Source: Mangifera indica (taxonomy: Eukaryota > Streptophyta > Magnoliopsida > Sapindales > Anacardiaceae). Taken from it: a stretch of 64,000 nucleotides of DNA. Location: NCBI RefSeq assembly GCF_011075055.1, contig NC_058155.1:730873-794872 (forward strand). Direction: 5' to 3'. Position 1 is the first letter of the stretch; each line of letters starts with the position of its first letter. Shown here piece by piece: positions 45,449-58,187 of this stretch. The notes under the pieces were generated by a model. That model searched no databases and had not been told where the DNA came from. It worked only from the letters and a program-made list of their open reading frames with translations. A program made the translations under genes and the position numbers.

Positions 45449-45999
45449 TCAAAAATAAAATAAAATTAAATTTATGGTTTTCGATGTTGTGTCACAAGTA
45501 CAATATATATAAGCACAACAACATAAACACAATCCAAGAGATTTAACATGTGCAAGATGTACATCTCTTGGAATAGATTTGGTCAAGTGATCAACAAGCC
45601 TATGATGCGTAGAAATATATTGTATGCTCATTTCCCTCATTACAATGATGTCTCTTGCAAAATTGTATCATGTGTCGATATATTTGATTCCACTAAGAAA
45701 TTTGAGATCTTTTGTAAAAGTTATAGCAACTTGATAATTGCAATGGATAACTATTGGTCCAACCATATCGTTCTGTATTCTCAAATTCATAAAGAATCTT
45801 CTTAACCAAATAGTTTCTTGCATAACCATTGAACATGCTATAAACTTGGCTCTATTAAGGATAAGACTATGTATTTTTACTTCTTACTACTCCAAGATAT
45901 AACACTCTTTTATAGTAAGAATGTATAACCAGAAGTGGATTTGTATTAGTCTAAATCACCTCACTAGTCAACATTCGAATAATTAACCAAACGCAAATC
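45449..45999 (-). pseudogene. Copia RNase H end, element 2
   Basis: On the minus strand: YKSTSGYTF, VISWSSKK, then a degraded catalytic half, ending QYISTHHRLVDHLTKSIPRDVHLAHVKSLGL. The first half of the frame is separated from the reverse transcriptase at 47440 by the solo LTR; the two codon frames meet when that LTR is removed. Confidence 0.8.
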
Positions 46000-46004
46000 T
46001 AATA

Positions 46005-47439
46005 TATAAAACTAGAGGTGAAGATGATGATGGAAAACTGCATGCATGTAAGAAAAAGCAAGAATCAATTCCATACAAAGGAACAAGTTAAGAAATGTAG
46101 AAATTATACTTTCTCCAAGCTAATTTATTTGATGGAGATAATGGAATGAAGCAACATACTTGTAATGCCTTTAAATGGTTGGACAAAACCAAACACAAAA
46201 ATGGCTTTGGCCAAATTAGAGAGAGAAAGTGAGGTGAGAGAAATTTTTAGTTAAAATGAAACATGTCCATAAAATTCCACTAACTTTAATTTTATATATT
46301 GGTAGACTTAATTTGTAATTTCTTAGTTGTTGCAAGGCACTTTTCAAAAATCTCTATTTACATAATAGCCTTTCTTGTATATATTATATATACATTAGCC
46401 ACCTTAATTTTATCTTAAACATCTTAACTCTTAAAATGTTAATTATATATTCATATAACACTTTATATGATATTTCTTTTATTACCCTTTAGAAGGTGAT
46501 AGCCAACATCGGATAATTTATCTTTACTCTATTAAATGCTTGGTTTATTGATGTGACATTTTAAGTTTACCATGGCGCAACTGTGAGCTTAGATGATCCG
46601 AAAAAACATGTGTGGAGACATAACAACTATAGTAAATATCTAGCAATGTGTCATTGTCCTTAAACCATGATGAAGAAATACTTTATCAAACTTATTTTTT
46701 GATTGTACATCTCGTGTAGGTAAGATCCTTCCGTTGCCAAATCTTGATTGAGTTCGGGTTCATAGATTATCAAAACTCGATACTCAACAAATCATCGATT
46801 TTTATATTTGGAATGTATCATCTCAAATATCTTTTGCATGACTTACATTATACTTAGGCTAGAGTTTTTGTTTCTAACAATTATCAACTTTCGTGTAGAA
46901 ATTTGGAACTAGATAATTTTCGAGTTAGCAAATATTCTCAATCTAATAACTTTGAGTCAATGGATTCCGTCTTGATCATCATTTGTCTCCGTATACAAAC
47001 AACATATACCAACATGGCCTTTTCGTACGAAACATAACTAGCTTTATATATGTATACCATATGAACCATATACAGTTGTACTGGATCCGACCATAATATC
47101 TTAGGTTAAAAGATTACTTCATATACTAGTATAATCATATGATAAGTCACTAATTACATTGCAATGACTGTGTTACTTATTGCAATTAGTCACATTCGAA
47201 AAATAGTTCATTAACTATTAATTCATACTAATGTCCTAGTCACATGACCATCATCATCACTCACACTATTTCTTCTCATGATATTCAATAGACACATTAA
47301 GTATGTCGACTATGTGATATTATTGCCCAACTAATATCATGTTCGTAGGGAATAACACTTTCTTTTAATAATTACATATATACAAGATGAAATACCTTGA
47401 AACCGATAACACGAATAGTTCTTAGAGCATACACTAACA
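46005..47439 (-). mobile_element. Copia-family solo LTR (copy 2)
   Basis: Same family and orientation as 19525-21171. It begins TGTTAGTGTATGCTC (minus strand, 47439) and shares GTTCTTAG, AATACCTTGAAAC, AACAACTATAGTAAA, CAATGTGTCAT and ATGATGAAGAAATACTT blocks in the same order. Flanking 5-mers (TAATA 46000-46004; TGATC 47440-47444) match only 3 of 5, but it interrupts the RNase H frame cleanly. Confidence 0.8.
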
Positions 47440-49560
47440 TGATCCTTGATAACATAAACAATAATTCATATAGACTTTTAGATATCTCGATATAACCTTC
47501 TAGTGCTTTGTTACAAGATTCGACTTATATCGACTAACCAACCTAACAGCAAAGCAAATGTCTAGGCGTGTACAAATCATAACATACATAAGACTTCCAA
47601 TTTCATTTGAATAGGGTACTTTGGACATTTTTCTTCTTGTATCTTGAGTTTTGGAACACATTTCTTAGCTCAATAATTCGTGCTTTAATAGAGGTGTATC
47701 AACAAGTTTACAATTTGTCATATTGAATTGTTCTAAAGTTTTTGAAATATAACGCTTTTGTGACAAAGCTATAAGTTTCTTCAAATGATCTCTCTTAATT
47801 TTAATTCCTAATATGTAATTTGTCTCACCCATATCGTTCATGTCAAAATTCATACATAACCATCCCTTAATGGTCATCATATACACCAAATCGTTTCCAG
47901 TTATTAAGACATCATTTATGTATAAAGTTAAATTGCAAACTTGTTATTAAACTTTTTCATATAAACAATATGGTTTTGATTAATCATTTTAAAACTATAA
48001 GACATTATAGTCTTATGAAATTTTAAGTACCACTGTTTAGATGACTGTTTTAGGCTATATATTGATCTTTGAAGCTTGTACACTTTGCACTACTGACCTT
48101 TAACAATGAAACCTAGAAATTGTTCCATACAAATTTCTTTGTCAAAATTTCCATTAAGGAAAGTTATTTTGACATTTATCTGATGCAACTCTAAGTCTAA
48201 ATGTGCTATAATAGTTAGAATCAAACGATCTAAAGTAAACTTGACAACTGATGAAAATATTTCTTCAAAATCTATACCATCTTATTAGCTATAGCCCTTC
48301 CGCACAAGGCGAAGTTTGTATCTATCTATTGAGTCATTCATCCGATATTTGATTTCGAGAACCCACTTTTTTCCAATAGGTTTTCATCCCAATAGTAACT
48401 CAACGAAACTCCAGACTTGGTTTGTTTTCATGGATTTAATTTTTTCTTCCAATGTTTTTTGTCATTTTTCTTTATTAGGAAATGATAGGGCTTCTTTTAT
48501 GGTTTTAGGTTTTTCATTATCTAAAAAAGTGGTAATGAAAACCTCATTTTCAATTTCAAAACATCACTTAGGTATTTTTGGATAACCACTTCTATGCAAT
48601 TGATGATCATCGCTCCCATTATTTAAAATAGTTGAAGCTCTATCTCATTGCTCCCACCTAGTTAAGATAGATAAGGTAAGTTCTCATTACTCCTACTATT
48701 TAGAATAAGCAAAGATACTACCTTGTGGAACTCAACTATTGGTTGTTGAGCTTTACTTATTCCCCATTCTTTTTCTATCTCATATTGATGAAGACCTTTA
48801 TCAATATCACTTTTATTTGGAAAAACATATTCTATGAATGAAACGTCTTATTCAATTTTAGTTAACCTTCCATTGAAACCCTTTCTAATGAAAACAAACC
48901 CTTTTTGTAGTGTTCAAAATATCTTATAAGGATACATTTCTTTCTTCTTGGTCTCAGTTTTCTAAACTTATGAGAAGAGTCATAGATAAATGCAATTGAC
49001 CCCCAAGGTCATAATTGATTTACATTAGATTTTCTACCTATTCATAAGTTATAGGAAGTGGAAGTAATTGATTTAGAAGACACTTAGTTAAGTATATAGG
49101 TAGTCATTAATAGTGCATCACCTGAAACTTGTATTAGAATATTTGTTTATGCTATCATCGATCTAACCATTTCCAATAGAGTTCTATTTCTTCTTTCCAC
49201 TATACCATTATGTTGTGGAGTTTTGGAAATGTTAATTACCCTACTATTCTTTTTTCAGTGCATAGTTCTTTGAACTTTTTAGACAAATATTCTCAACCTT
49301 GGTCGATTCTTATAGTTTTTATTCTTTTGTCTAATTGATTCTTCATCTCATTTGTATAACCTCATTTATATAACACCTAAAGCAATTTCATTGAATATCT
49401 GGAACATACAGAACTTCATGTAGTTATAGGGTTTGACCACCTTGCAAAACTAATTTGCATGTGCTTATCTTTTTACTTCAACCTTTGTGTTGTTACTTAC
49501 ATAAATCCATTTCGTCTCCTTTGAAATTTGACGAAATTCCATGAAAATTTCTTTGTCACA
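47440..49560 (-). pseudogene. Copia integrase and reverse transcriptase, element 2
   Basis: Minus strand, high to low: integrase IRIDQGGEYLSKKFKEL and a degenerate ERRNRTLLEM block (about 49150-49320); reverse transcriptase RIDRYKLRLV-KGY, ELHQINVKITFLNG and a YMKKFNNK segment (48000-48300); then MNDMGETNYILGIKI, KRYISKTLEQFNM and SLMYVMICTRLDICFAV, ending at YQGS by the LTR. Multiple stops. Confidence 0.85.
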
Positions 49561-49904
49561 AGCTATATGGTATATGTCTCTTGAGCCTTTTTCAACTCCA
49601 TGTATTCATGAGCAAAATGACACTTTTTTCCACAATTGTAATACTGGTATCTTAGTTTTGTCTTTCTTTCCAACACGTTTACCTCTATATTATCGGAATT
49701 ACTTGTTTTTTTTCTTTAAGCCTTATACAATCTCATTTCCTTTTTTGGACTTGTGCCACTTACGTTAGAAGCTAGAAAACCTCTTGAAACCTAACTTTCA
49801 CAATGTATGTATAAGCATTTGGTCTAGTTGCCTTGAGGTGCTCAGCCTCTAGCTCAATATGGTGAGCAATGTTAGAAAAGGTTTTTATGTTCTAACTGTG
49901 AGTC
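49560..49904 (-). pseudogene. Copia gag, second part, with zinc knuckle
   Basis: Minus strand: NIKTFSNIAHHIELEAEHLKA, a lysine-rich stretch, then YYNCGKKCHFAHEY, a CCHC-type knuckle in which the last Cys appears lost. It continues the gag part at 51385-51888. Confidence 0.75.
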
Positions 49905-49909
49905 ATATT

Positions 49910-51379
49910 TGATAGGTGCTAAATCTTTAATATTTTTTTATTCCTCTACATTTAGTTTTGTGGTATATTTTGTGAATTAGGAATGGATTGGAGGCATCAG
50001 ATTGAAAGTGGAACATAATATGCAGTTTTCGGACTTTGGCAAATTTGACCTTTGGCGGTTCACTAAAGGTTTTATGTCTTTAGAGTTTCGAAATAAGGAG
50101 GCCTTCTTGGCATTTGAAGTAGATCTCCTGAGCTTTGTGAATTGGGTTTACACGTTCAAATCCAAGTTCAATTGCATTGTCAAACTTTAGATCACAATTA
50201 GAAGATCCAATCTCATCACTATTTAGGCATTATTCAATAATCAGGCCATAACTTGAGTTGTAAAAGTCTGATTGGGATGATTCAAGGTGCATTGAAATGT
50301 TCACATCTAAGGCTACTACTTTTGTGAAACACCCAAACTCAAATTCAGTTTCTATCAGATCTAAATTTCACTTATAAATTCCAACAGAAAATTTGTGACC
50401 TTGAAAAAAAAGAGATTTGAATGCTTGTAAATTAGAAAGCTGAGTTGTGTACTAGAGGGAGGGTTTTTTTTATTTTTTTAAGGATTTCATGTTTTGAAAA
50501 TTTTAGAGGAGAGATAGGAAAAAGGATTAGTTTTTTTTTTCTCTGAGGGTTAGCATGTCTAGCTAAGTTTGTTTTTTTTTTCAACTTGAGGGGATTTTAG
50601 ACTTGAAACACAAGTTGATGGTGTAGTCAATTTAGTAACATTATTTATTCAATCTTCTTAAGAAATTAATTCATGTCATTCTATTTTAATGATATTTGAT
50701 GTTTGGTTTGTTTAATCTGAATAAGGCCTTTTGAATTAATTATATCAACATCAATTACTAGAATGAGGAAAAGGGTTACGTAATTGGTTCTCATTTCCTA
50801 ATCATTAGGTGGCAAATAGTGATACAAGATTATGGACAAGCTTTCTTTTTATTGCTATGAATAATATGATTTATGTTAAACATCCGAACTTATGAGATTG
50901 TTGCTTAAATCAATCCAATTCCTTAGTTGTTATGGTTGTCATTTTATTAAATCTAAAGATCTTGTTTTAGGTTATCCAATAGTTAGATTCTAATAAGAGT
51001 TTGTTCATTAGAAAAGAAATTAAGGGGAATTTCAGGTAATAGAGCTTGTTATTGCCTAGAATTGACAATTTCTTATGAAATAATGTTGCTATTAATTTAA
51101 TCCATGAGTTGTGAGGGCAAGATTGAACCAAGAGCTGAATTTTAATATATTGATTTTGTTTTAATTTAATTTTAGTTTTCAGAGTTTTTGTTTAATCAAT
51201 TTGGAATTCAAGCCCTCCCCCACTTGTTTTAAGACTATGTTTTTATTTAATTTAAGAGTTAACAATAGGATTAAAATTGACTACACTTCTCTGTGAGATC
51301 AACTTCTATTTGTCCTAACTACTATCTTATAAGAAGTTAAAATAAAGTAATTATTTTTTGGTGTATTCAACAACCATCA
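49910..51379 (+). mobile_element. 1,470-bp solo LTR in Copia gag, perfect TSD
   Basis: Begins TGATAGGTGC and ends CAACCATCA, with a perfect 5-bp duplication ATATT at 49905-49909 and 51380-51384. It splits the Copia gag frame. Near the 3' end is a CTCTGTGAGATCAAC segment like the CCCTGTGGGACC block of the LTR ending at 23134, suggesting an Athila/Tat-type Gypsy LTR. The open frame at 50002-50190 is inside LTR DNA and is probably meaningless. Confidence 0.85.
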
Positions 51380-51384
51380 ATATT

Positions 51385-51888
51385 CACCTTCATATGCTTC
51401 TAACATTTAGGAAAAGATCGTATTACAACTTAAACATGTTCATCTGTTAGGGTATGTCTAGCTGACTTCAACTCCATTATCATATTTGACATGTTCTTTA
51501 GATGTTGTTTCATTGATTTGTTAAATACCTTCTTATATGTGCCAAATTTGATGGTTAAATACCTTAGTTTGAAGACAGTAGTTCCTTTAAACTTTTCTTT
51601 TATACCCATTCACATAGTGTGTATAGTTATGTATTACCAGTATTCATAGACCAGGTCATCATTCATAGAGCTGATTAAGATACCTCACAAAATGGAGTCT
51701 TTCTTCTTCCATGCATGATACACATCTATATTATGTCTATGTTGGGCATTGTACGGGTTCTACCTTTCAGCCAATTGAGGCTCTTCTATTACTTGATTTA
51801 CAACCTCCAAGACCTCTTTATATATGATAGTTATCCTATTCAGTTTTTCACCTTTGTTCAAATTAGTTATGATGATTTTAGATGTCAT
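51385..51888 (-). pseudogene. Copia gag, first part
   Basis: Starts at ATG 51888: MTSKIIITNLNKGEKLN, then KEVLEVVNQVIEEP, WKKKDSILRCILISSMNDDLVYEY, MKEKFKGTTVFKLRYLTIKFGTYKK, NIMELKSARHTLTDEH and VIRSFPKC-KHMKVN. This is the usual gag of a common plant Copia lineage, with stops. The upstream LTR and PBS are not recognised. Confidence 0.8.
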
Positions 51889-51969
51889 GGTTAATAATAC
51901 TACAGAGACATCAAACACAACATTAACTAATGCAATTATATATATATCAAATGTCATAATCATGTATTA

Positions 51970-53437
51970 AAATTTAGAAAAATCTAATATAAGACATATA
52001 ATCGAAAGTTCATTATGTTCTCAATCATTTTTTATGATTTAAATGTTCGATATTTAAAACTTAATCCAATTGCCCCAACTTTAATTTTAAATGAGAATTT
52101 CATTAAATTTTATCAATCTTAAAATTTTCGCATATGAAATTTCTAATATGTAATCATATACATAAAATTTATTCATTTCTATTATGACTATTACCGTTTT
52201 CAATACCATTTTTATTTCGAAGCTTATAGTTGTTGAAACAAGGCTTTTAATATGTCAACTGTTCTTCATGTTTATTGTTCGTTCTCCATTTGGTATTAAG
52301 AAAGACCATTTAATCATCACGTATAATTCTTTGAGTCACTTTATCCATAATAAAGTTTTTATGTTGTTTGCGATAGCCAGATGCCTCACACTTTGTTGAT
52401 TTTAGAAAATTGATAAAGAAGTGGATTTTCTAACATTCATTGTAATGCATCACTTTTAGCAGGCTATAATCCATCCACATAATCCTAAAAAATCTTTATG
52501 TTCTTGTCTTAAACAAGATCATGTATCACAAGAGTCCAATGGTCAAACATAGACATAAGTAGACTTTATATCATCTTTTCTTTCATTAAAGATATGTGAC
52601 TTACTTTTAAGTTTAAATATCTATGATATATGAATCTAACATGCACCATTAAACTAGCATATGATCTCATATTATATTTCAGGTAATAGTCCTTAGTCAA
52701 CATGTTTGTCCTTATGTGAAAATGGATAAAAATAAATCATATATGCATAACAACAAAAGCACACCAAAGCAATATGTTCATCATCAAAGGCGTCTTCTAT
52801 ACTAATTACGATTGCTTAAGACAATAGATCATGACCATACCTCATTATGAATACTCATTACGTAATCACAATAAAACCATCATAAGATTACATGAATCAA
52901 TATTACTTTTGGTTCAACAAGATCTTATACTTGATTACCATGGAATCAGAATCATTAAAAAAAAAAAAATCAAACAATCTCCTCAGGATTCATATAGAAA
53001 GTAACATGTCCCACTTACCTTAATTTCACAAAAAATAACTTACACAAGTAAGTCTCCTTCTCTCAAGCTTTTAACCTATCCTCATCATCGGAGTTAGGTC
53101 ATCAAAGCTGCCACAAGATAGCCAGATGATCAAACTCTTGCTTTTTCTCTTTTTCTAGGAAATTCGTATGTTTAGGGATTATGAATAATAATTCCTAAAA
53201 CGAATTAGTGTGTCTTTTATAAAATTGGAAATGCCCAATGTCACACACAGACATGTAACACAAAATCTCCATATTCGTCTAACATAACAGTGATACATCA
53301 ACATAACCTCACTATACATGACCGCGTGTCACCTAAAACTCATACTTTGACTTTAAAAACACACTTACTCATTCAAGCATCAATTAAACTTAAGAATAAA
53401 GATTATTTTTCCCTCAATATGATTTTGTGGATATTAC
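51970..53437. other. No gene; LTR-like DNA of the next Gypsy element on its right side
   Basis: AT-rich. The part nearest 53438 is the 3' LTR of the minus-strand Gypsy element (it starts TGTAATATCC, minus strand, at 53438); its other end was not found. A candidate end TGTAATGCATC lies near 52440. Confidence 0.4.
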
Positions 53438-53671
53438 AATTCTTTCCCCTTGATGGAATTGTGTCCCTAAAATTAACTAGAAGTAACTCACGATACTTCT
53501 CTCTCATAATTTGCTTCATCTCCCAGATAGGTTCCTCAACTTTATGGTTCTACCAAAGTGCCTTAATTAAGGGAATTTGTCAATTTCTTAGCTTTTTGAT
53601 CTTCCTAGCTAGGATCTAAACTAGTCTCTCCTCATAACTTAAGTTTTTAGACAACTAAATCTTCTTGGTCC

Positions 53672-54700
53672 TTAAAACATGGGAAGGATCACCAATGTTG
53701 AAATGTAGAACACATCATGAATACAGTCCATACTCGTCAATAATGCAAGCTTATAGGCTACCTTATCAACGTGTTCTATAATCTCATATGGGCCGATATA
53801 GTAGGGAGTCAACTTTCCCTTTCTCATGAACCTTATCATGTGCTTGAAATGGGCCATATGGATGAAAACCCTACCATAAAACTATATGTCTGGACGTCTC
53901 TGATCAATATAACTTTTGTATCAATCTTGGACCTACTTCATCATTTGTCTAATCAATTAGATGTCCTTAATCATTTTCTAAGTTAACTCCGATCTAAGAG
54001 ACTAAACCAAGGCATCTCTCTCACCCAAGTTATCTTAGTATAGAGGAGAATGACACTGCCTACCATAAAGTGCCTTATAAAGTGCTATCTAAATCATTGT
54101 CTGGTAACTATTATTACAGACATACTCCATCAAAGGTAACATCTCTTCCTAACTTGCTTTATGGTCTAAACAACAAGCTTTCAACATATCCGTTAACACT
54201 TTATTGGTCCTCTTAGTCTGACCATCTATCTAAGGGTGATATGTTATACTAAATGTCAAACTTATGCCTAATGATCTATGTAAACGCATCTAGAAAGCTA
54301 GTATAAACCATGTGTCTCTATCTGATACAATTATTTTAGACACCTTATACAATTTAACAATCTCTTGAACATATAATTTCGTCAGTTGATTCGTAAAAGT
54401 GGTGCCTTTAATAGGTAAGAAATGTACCAACTTAGTCAATCTATTTACTATTACTTATAGCTCATTGAAACCACTTTAAACACTTGTAAGCCTAACAATA
54501 AATCCATGGAAATGTGTTTTCATTTCCACTTGAGCACACATAAACGTTAAAGCAAACCTACCAATCTTTGGTGCTTGGCCTTAATCTATTAATAGGTGAG
54601 GCACTTAGCAATATACTCACTTATATTTCTCTTTATGTTAGACCACTAGAAACTCTTTTTCAAATCTTAGTACATTTTTACACCTCTATAATGGGTAGTA
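53672..54700 (-). pseudogene. Gypsy integrase remnant
   Basis: Minus strand: VNRLTKLVHFLPIKGTTFT, QEIVKLYKVSKIIVSDRDT, LGISLTFSITYHP, and at the C-terminal end MRKGKLTPYYIGPYEIIEHVDKVAYKLAL followed by IHDVFYISTL (53672-53857). Confidence 0.8.
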
Positions 54701-54999
54701 TAAAAAGAATCATGAGCCTTTACAAAAATCCTCTACCTTAACTCAATCACAAGTGGCATACAAACTCTGCCTTTAAACTTAACAACACTATCTATTATCT
54801 GAAAATCTGACTCGAGATAACTCTAAATCTTTTGAATTCTTTGTTTATACTAGTCATCTTAAAGCTGAGTTGTCTTGGTCTCCTCTACCAATGTGGATTT
54901 GATCTCCAATTTGGCTAGAGCCCTAGTCAATAACTTAATTTGCTTTTAATCTAGTTTTATCTAGATTTCTCTTTAATCGTCAACTATGACAAAAACACC

Positions 55000-56260
55000 T
55001 TCCTATTAAAGGCGTCTGTGGCTATATTTACTTTGCTCAGTTAATACTTAATATCACAATCATAATACTTCACTAATTCAAGTCATCTTCTCTATCTCAT
55101 GTTAAGTTTTTTCTAAGTGAAGAAATATTTGAGACTCTTATGATCAATGTAGATATTGCATTTTAGCCCATATAGGTAGTGTCTCCATATTTTGAGGATA
55201 AATGCCATCACTACTAACTCAAAATCATGAGTAGGGCAGTTGGTCTCAAAATCCTTTAACTATCTCGAGACATATGCTATTACCTTACCTCGTTGCATTA
55301 ATACTACTTCTAAACCATTATGAGATGTATTAGCGTGCAGATCGTATTCAATCACATCCTCTAGTAGGGCCAATATTGGAGCAAAAGTCAGTCTTTTCTT
55401 TAACTGTTGGAAACTCTCATTACATGCATTTGACCACTAAAACTGAGTTTCCTTTTTTATGAGAGTTGTGAAAGGTCTCGCTAGCTTGGCAAAACCCTTT
55501 TAACAAACCTTTTGTAGTACCCTGCTAAATCTAAAAAACTCTAAACCTTTTTGACAGTCTTTGGTCTCTACTAGTCTAGTATTGCCTTAATTTTCTTGGG
55601 TTTACTGATATACCCTCTACTGAGACTACATGCCCTAAGAAAGCTACTCTAGTTTTCTAAACTCACATTTAGAAAACTTTGCATATAATTGCTTTTCTCT
55701 CAGTCTTTGTAAAGTGAACCTCAAGTGTTACTTATGTTCTTCATGACTCTTAGAATATACTACAAAGGCATCTGTCTAGGCAATCATGGAACACTAAGTT
55801 AATCAAATCCATGAATACTACAAAGGCATCTGTCAATCTGAATGATATTATAATAAACTCAAAATGGTCATACCACATCTAGAATATTGTCTTTGGTATA
55901 TTTTGCCTAGCTACCCTTACTTGATAATAGCCTAACCTCGTATCGATCTTAGAGAACACCACTTATCCTTTCAATTGGTCAAACAAATCATCAATCTTGG
56001 ATAACAGTTACTCGTTCTTCACTATTACTTTGTTTAACTCTTTGTAATCTATACACATTCTTATGGAATTATCTTTCTTTTTAACGAATAGGATAAGAGC
56101 TTCCCAAAGAAAGTGATTTGGCCTGATGAACCATTTTCAAGTAATTCTTAGGGCTGCTTCTTTAACTCTTGCAACTCAATTGAGGCTTTTTTGTGAGGTG
56201 CCTTTAAAATAATTGTTGTGTTTGGTGCCAACTCAATGTTGAACTTCATCTCTCGTTCAA
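55000..56260 (-). pseudogene. Gypsy reverse transcriptase and RNase H remnant
   Basis: Minus strand: IEFDIELAPNTTIILKAPHKKA, a DYKELNK-like degenerate segment, [85 protein letters not shown] and [12 protein letters not shown]. Confidence 0.85.
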
Positions 56261-56830
56261 AAGCTAATCTCGATAATTTTTTGGAGAAAACATCTAGAAA
56301 CTCCCAAATGACTGATGTTTGATCATACTCAGGCTTGACTCCACCTTACTCACAACATGTGCTAGAAACCCTATACACCCTTTACTCAACATTTTTCTCA
56401 CCTTTATAATGCTAATCGTTATGCCTCTAATGTGTCCCTCATTAAACTCAACTTGTCTCTATCTTCAAGGTAGAATTGAACTTTCTTATGTCGATAATCA
56501 ATTTTAGCTTCATTTCTTCCCAAGAAGTCTATTCCTAAAATCATGTCAAAATTTGACATATAAAAAACTATTAGGTCCATAAGAAGTTGTTTACCTTAAA
56601 TTTCTACCTTCTATCCTATCAACATCTTATCAGTCACTACTAATCTATCATCAAGCAACTTTATCTTGCCTCTTCAAGCTACCTTTACTGGTTGTACTCC
56701 TAGTTTCTCAACTAAACTCTTGGTTACAAAGTAATGAGTAGCACTACAATCAATTAAAATGTATAAATGAGTACCAGGGTACAAAATCTAACTAGTAATT
56801 ACTATTGGGTTAGCCTTAGTTGGCCTTGGT

Positions 56831-56872
56831 TAGCCCTAGTTGGCCCTTGGGTAGCCCTAGTTGGCCCTTGGG
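56831..56872. repeat. 21-bp tandem repeat in the Gypsy internal region
   Basis: TAGCCCTAGTTGGCCCTTGG plus G twice in direct tandem, preceded by two degenerate units from about 56800. It lies between the protease and zinc-knuckle parts. Confidence 0.8.
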
Positions 56873-58187
56873 TGATGGTGAACACTCTGATAGTGGCTCC
56901 CACCATTGGTGGTTCAGCTTAAACTAGAGCCTCGAGATAGGATCTGGATATGCGCCTCGGTTGTTAACCTATATAGTAAACTGCTTCCTTAGTCAAATAC
57001 TCTCTTCTATGATGTTTGTTAGATCTCTAATAAGAAAAACTCTCGAGTCCTTTTTATTTTTTGCTACTCTTCCAACCTTTTTTGTTCCCTTTAGATTGGA
57101 ATGAACCTTTTTCTTTTCTTTCAAAAGGAAGACCTCTTTGAGTTAGGGCGTTCTTCTAGTAATGAGACCTATACTGATATTGGTGTTGGGGCTGACGTGG
57201 TCTGCGTCTACCTATACATTCTTTTAACAAATAGCCTAACCTTTAAGGTCATACTCAAGGTATCACTATAAGTTTAGGGTAATTGTGTACCTATCATGAC
57301 ATCTCTAATAATAGACTATAGTTAGATTGAGCCTATACATAAATTTCTCTATCTGTCTAACTTTGTGTTGGCTATCTTAGGGGTGTACCTTGCCAAGTGA
57401 TTGAATTTATTGGATTTGTTAGAGTATTCCTCCACTGAATTTATGTTGTTAATTAGTGTAAGGAATTCTTAAGCTCTGATGCATGTCATATTTATTCCCT
57501 TATACTCAGCCTCAAACCTCTTCCTGAACTTTAACTAAGACATTTAAGATATCTTTGTCATCTCTCGAACCAAGTTCCATCATGTCTTTGCACTAGACTT
57601 AAAGAAGTGAATGGCATTTTGACTTTGTCCCGATCCATCATGTTAAATAGGCTTATCATACTCTCTATCAACTCTAGTCACTCCTTAGTTATAATCGAGT
57701 CCTTAACATCATCAAATTTCTAAGGCTGATGCACATTGGGCAGGTTAAAGATGGGGTGCAACTAAGTCTTGGATGGTGTTTTTGGTATGAAAGTCACCTC
57801 AATTAAGCCTTGAGCTTGTGCTAACGATACTTGAGTCGCTTAGTAACTTAAGTTGAAACACTTCCCTACTCTTTAAACATCTCTCTGAATATATTTTTGA
57901 TGTCATTCTCACTTAAACATTCTTGGGGAACTTAAGGCATTTCCTTTCACTCTGACTCCTCTGTGGGTTCTTAGTTTGATTGTTTCTAGTGATAGCTCTA
58001 GTTCATTTCATTTTTCTTATAAAACTTATAACTATGAGTCTTTATATAAACTTAACAAGTATAATAAAACTTTACTTACAGTGATCAGTTGTAAGTGTGG
58101 CATGAGGGACTTCCATTCCTACTCTGTTTGACTACACAAATATATAGAATAGATTTTGGGTAACAAAATCATGCTTTAATATCAACT

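Larger units (their letters stand above)
53438..58187 (-). mobile_element. Ty3/Gypsy (Tekay/Del-like) internal region, decayed
   Basis: Minus-strand element. A PBS-like TTGATATTAAAGC sits next to the LTR end at 58188, and a purine tract CAAGGGGAAAGAA next to the 3' LTR start at 53438. Between them gag (57200-57850), protease (56400-56800), reverse transcriptase (55600-56250), RNase H (55000-55500) and integrase (53670-54700) follow in order, all with many stops. It is a different copy from 23287-32350 and opposite in orientation. Confidence 0.8.

Noticed and set aside
50002..50190. Open frame in the 49910-51379 insertion
   Set aside because: Lies within LTR DNA, with no recognised domain.
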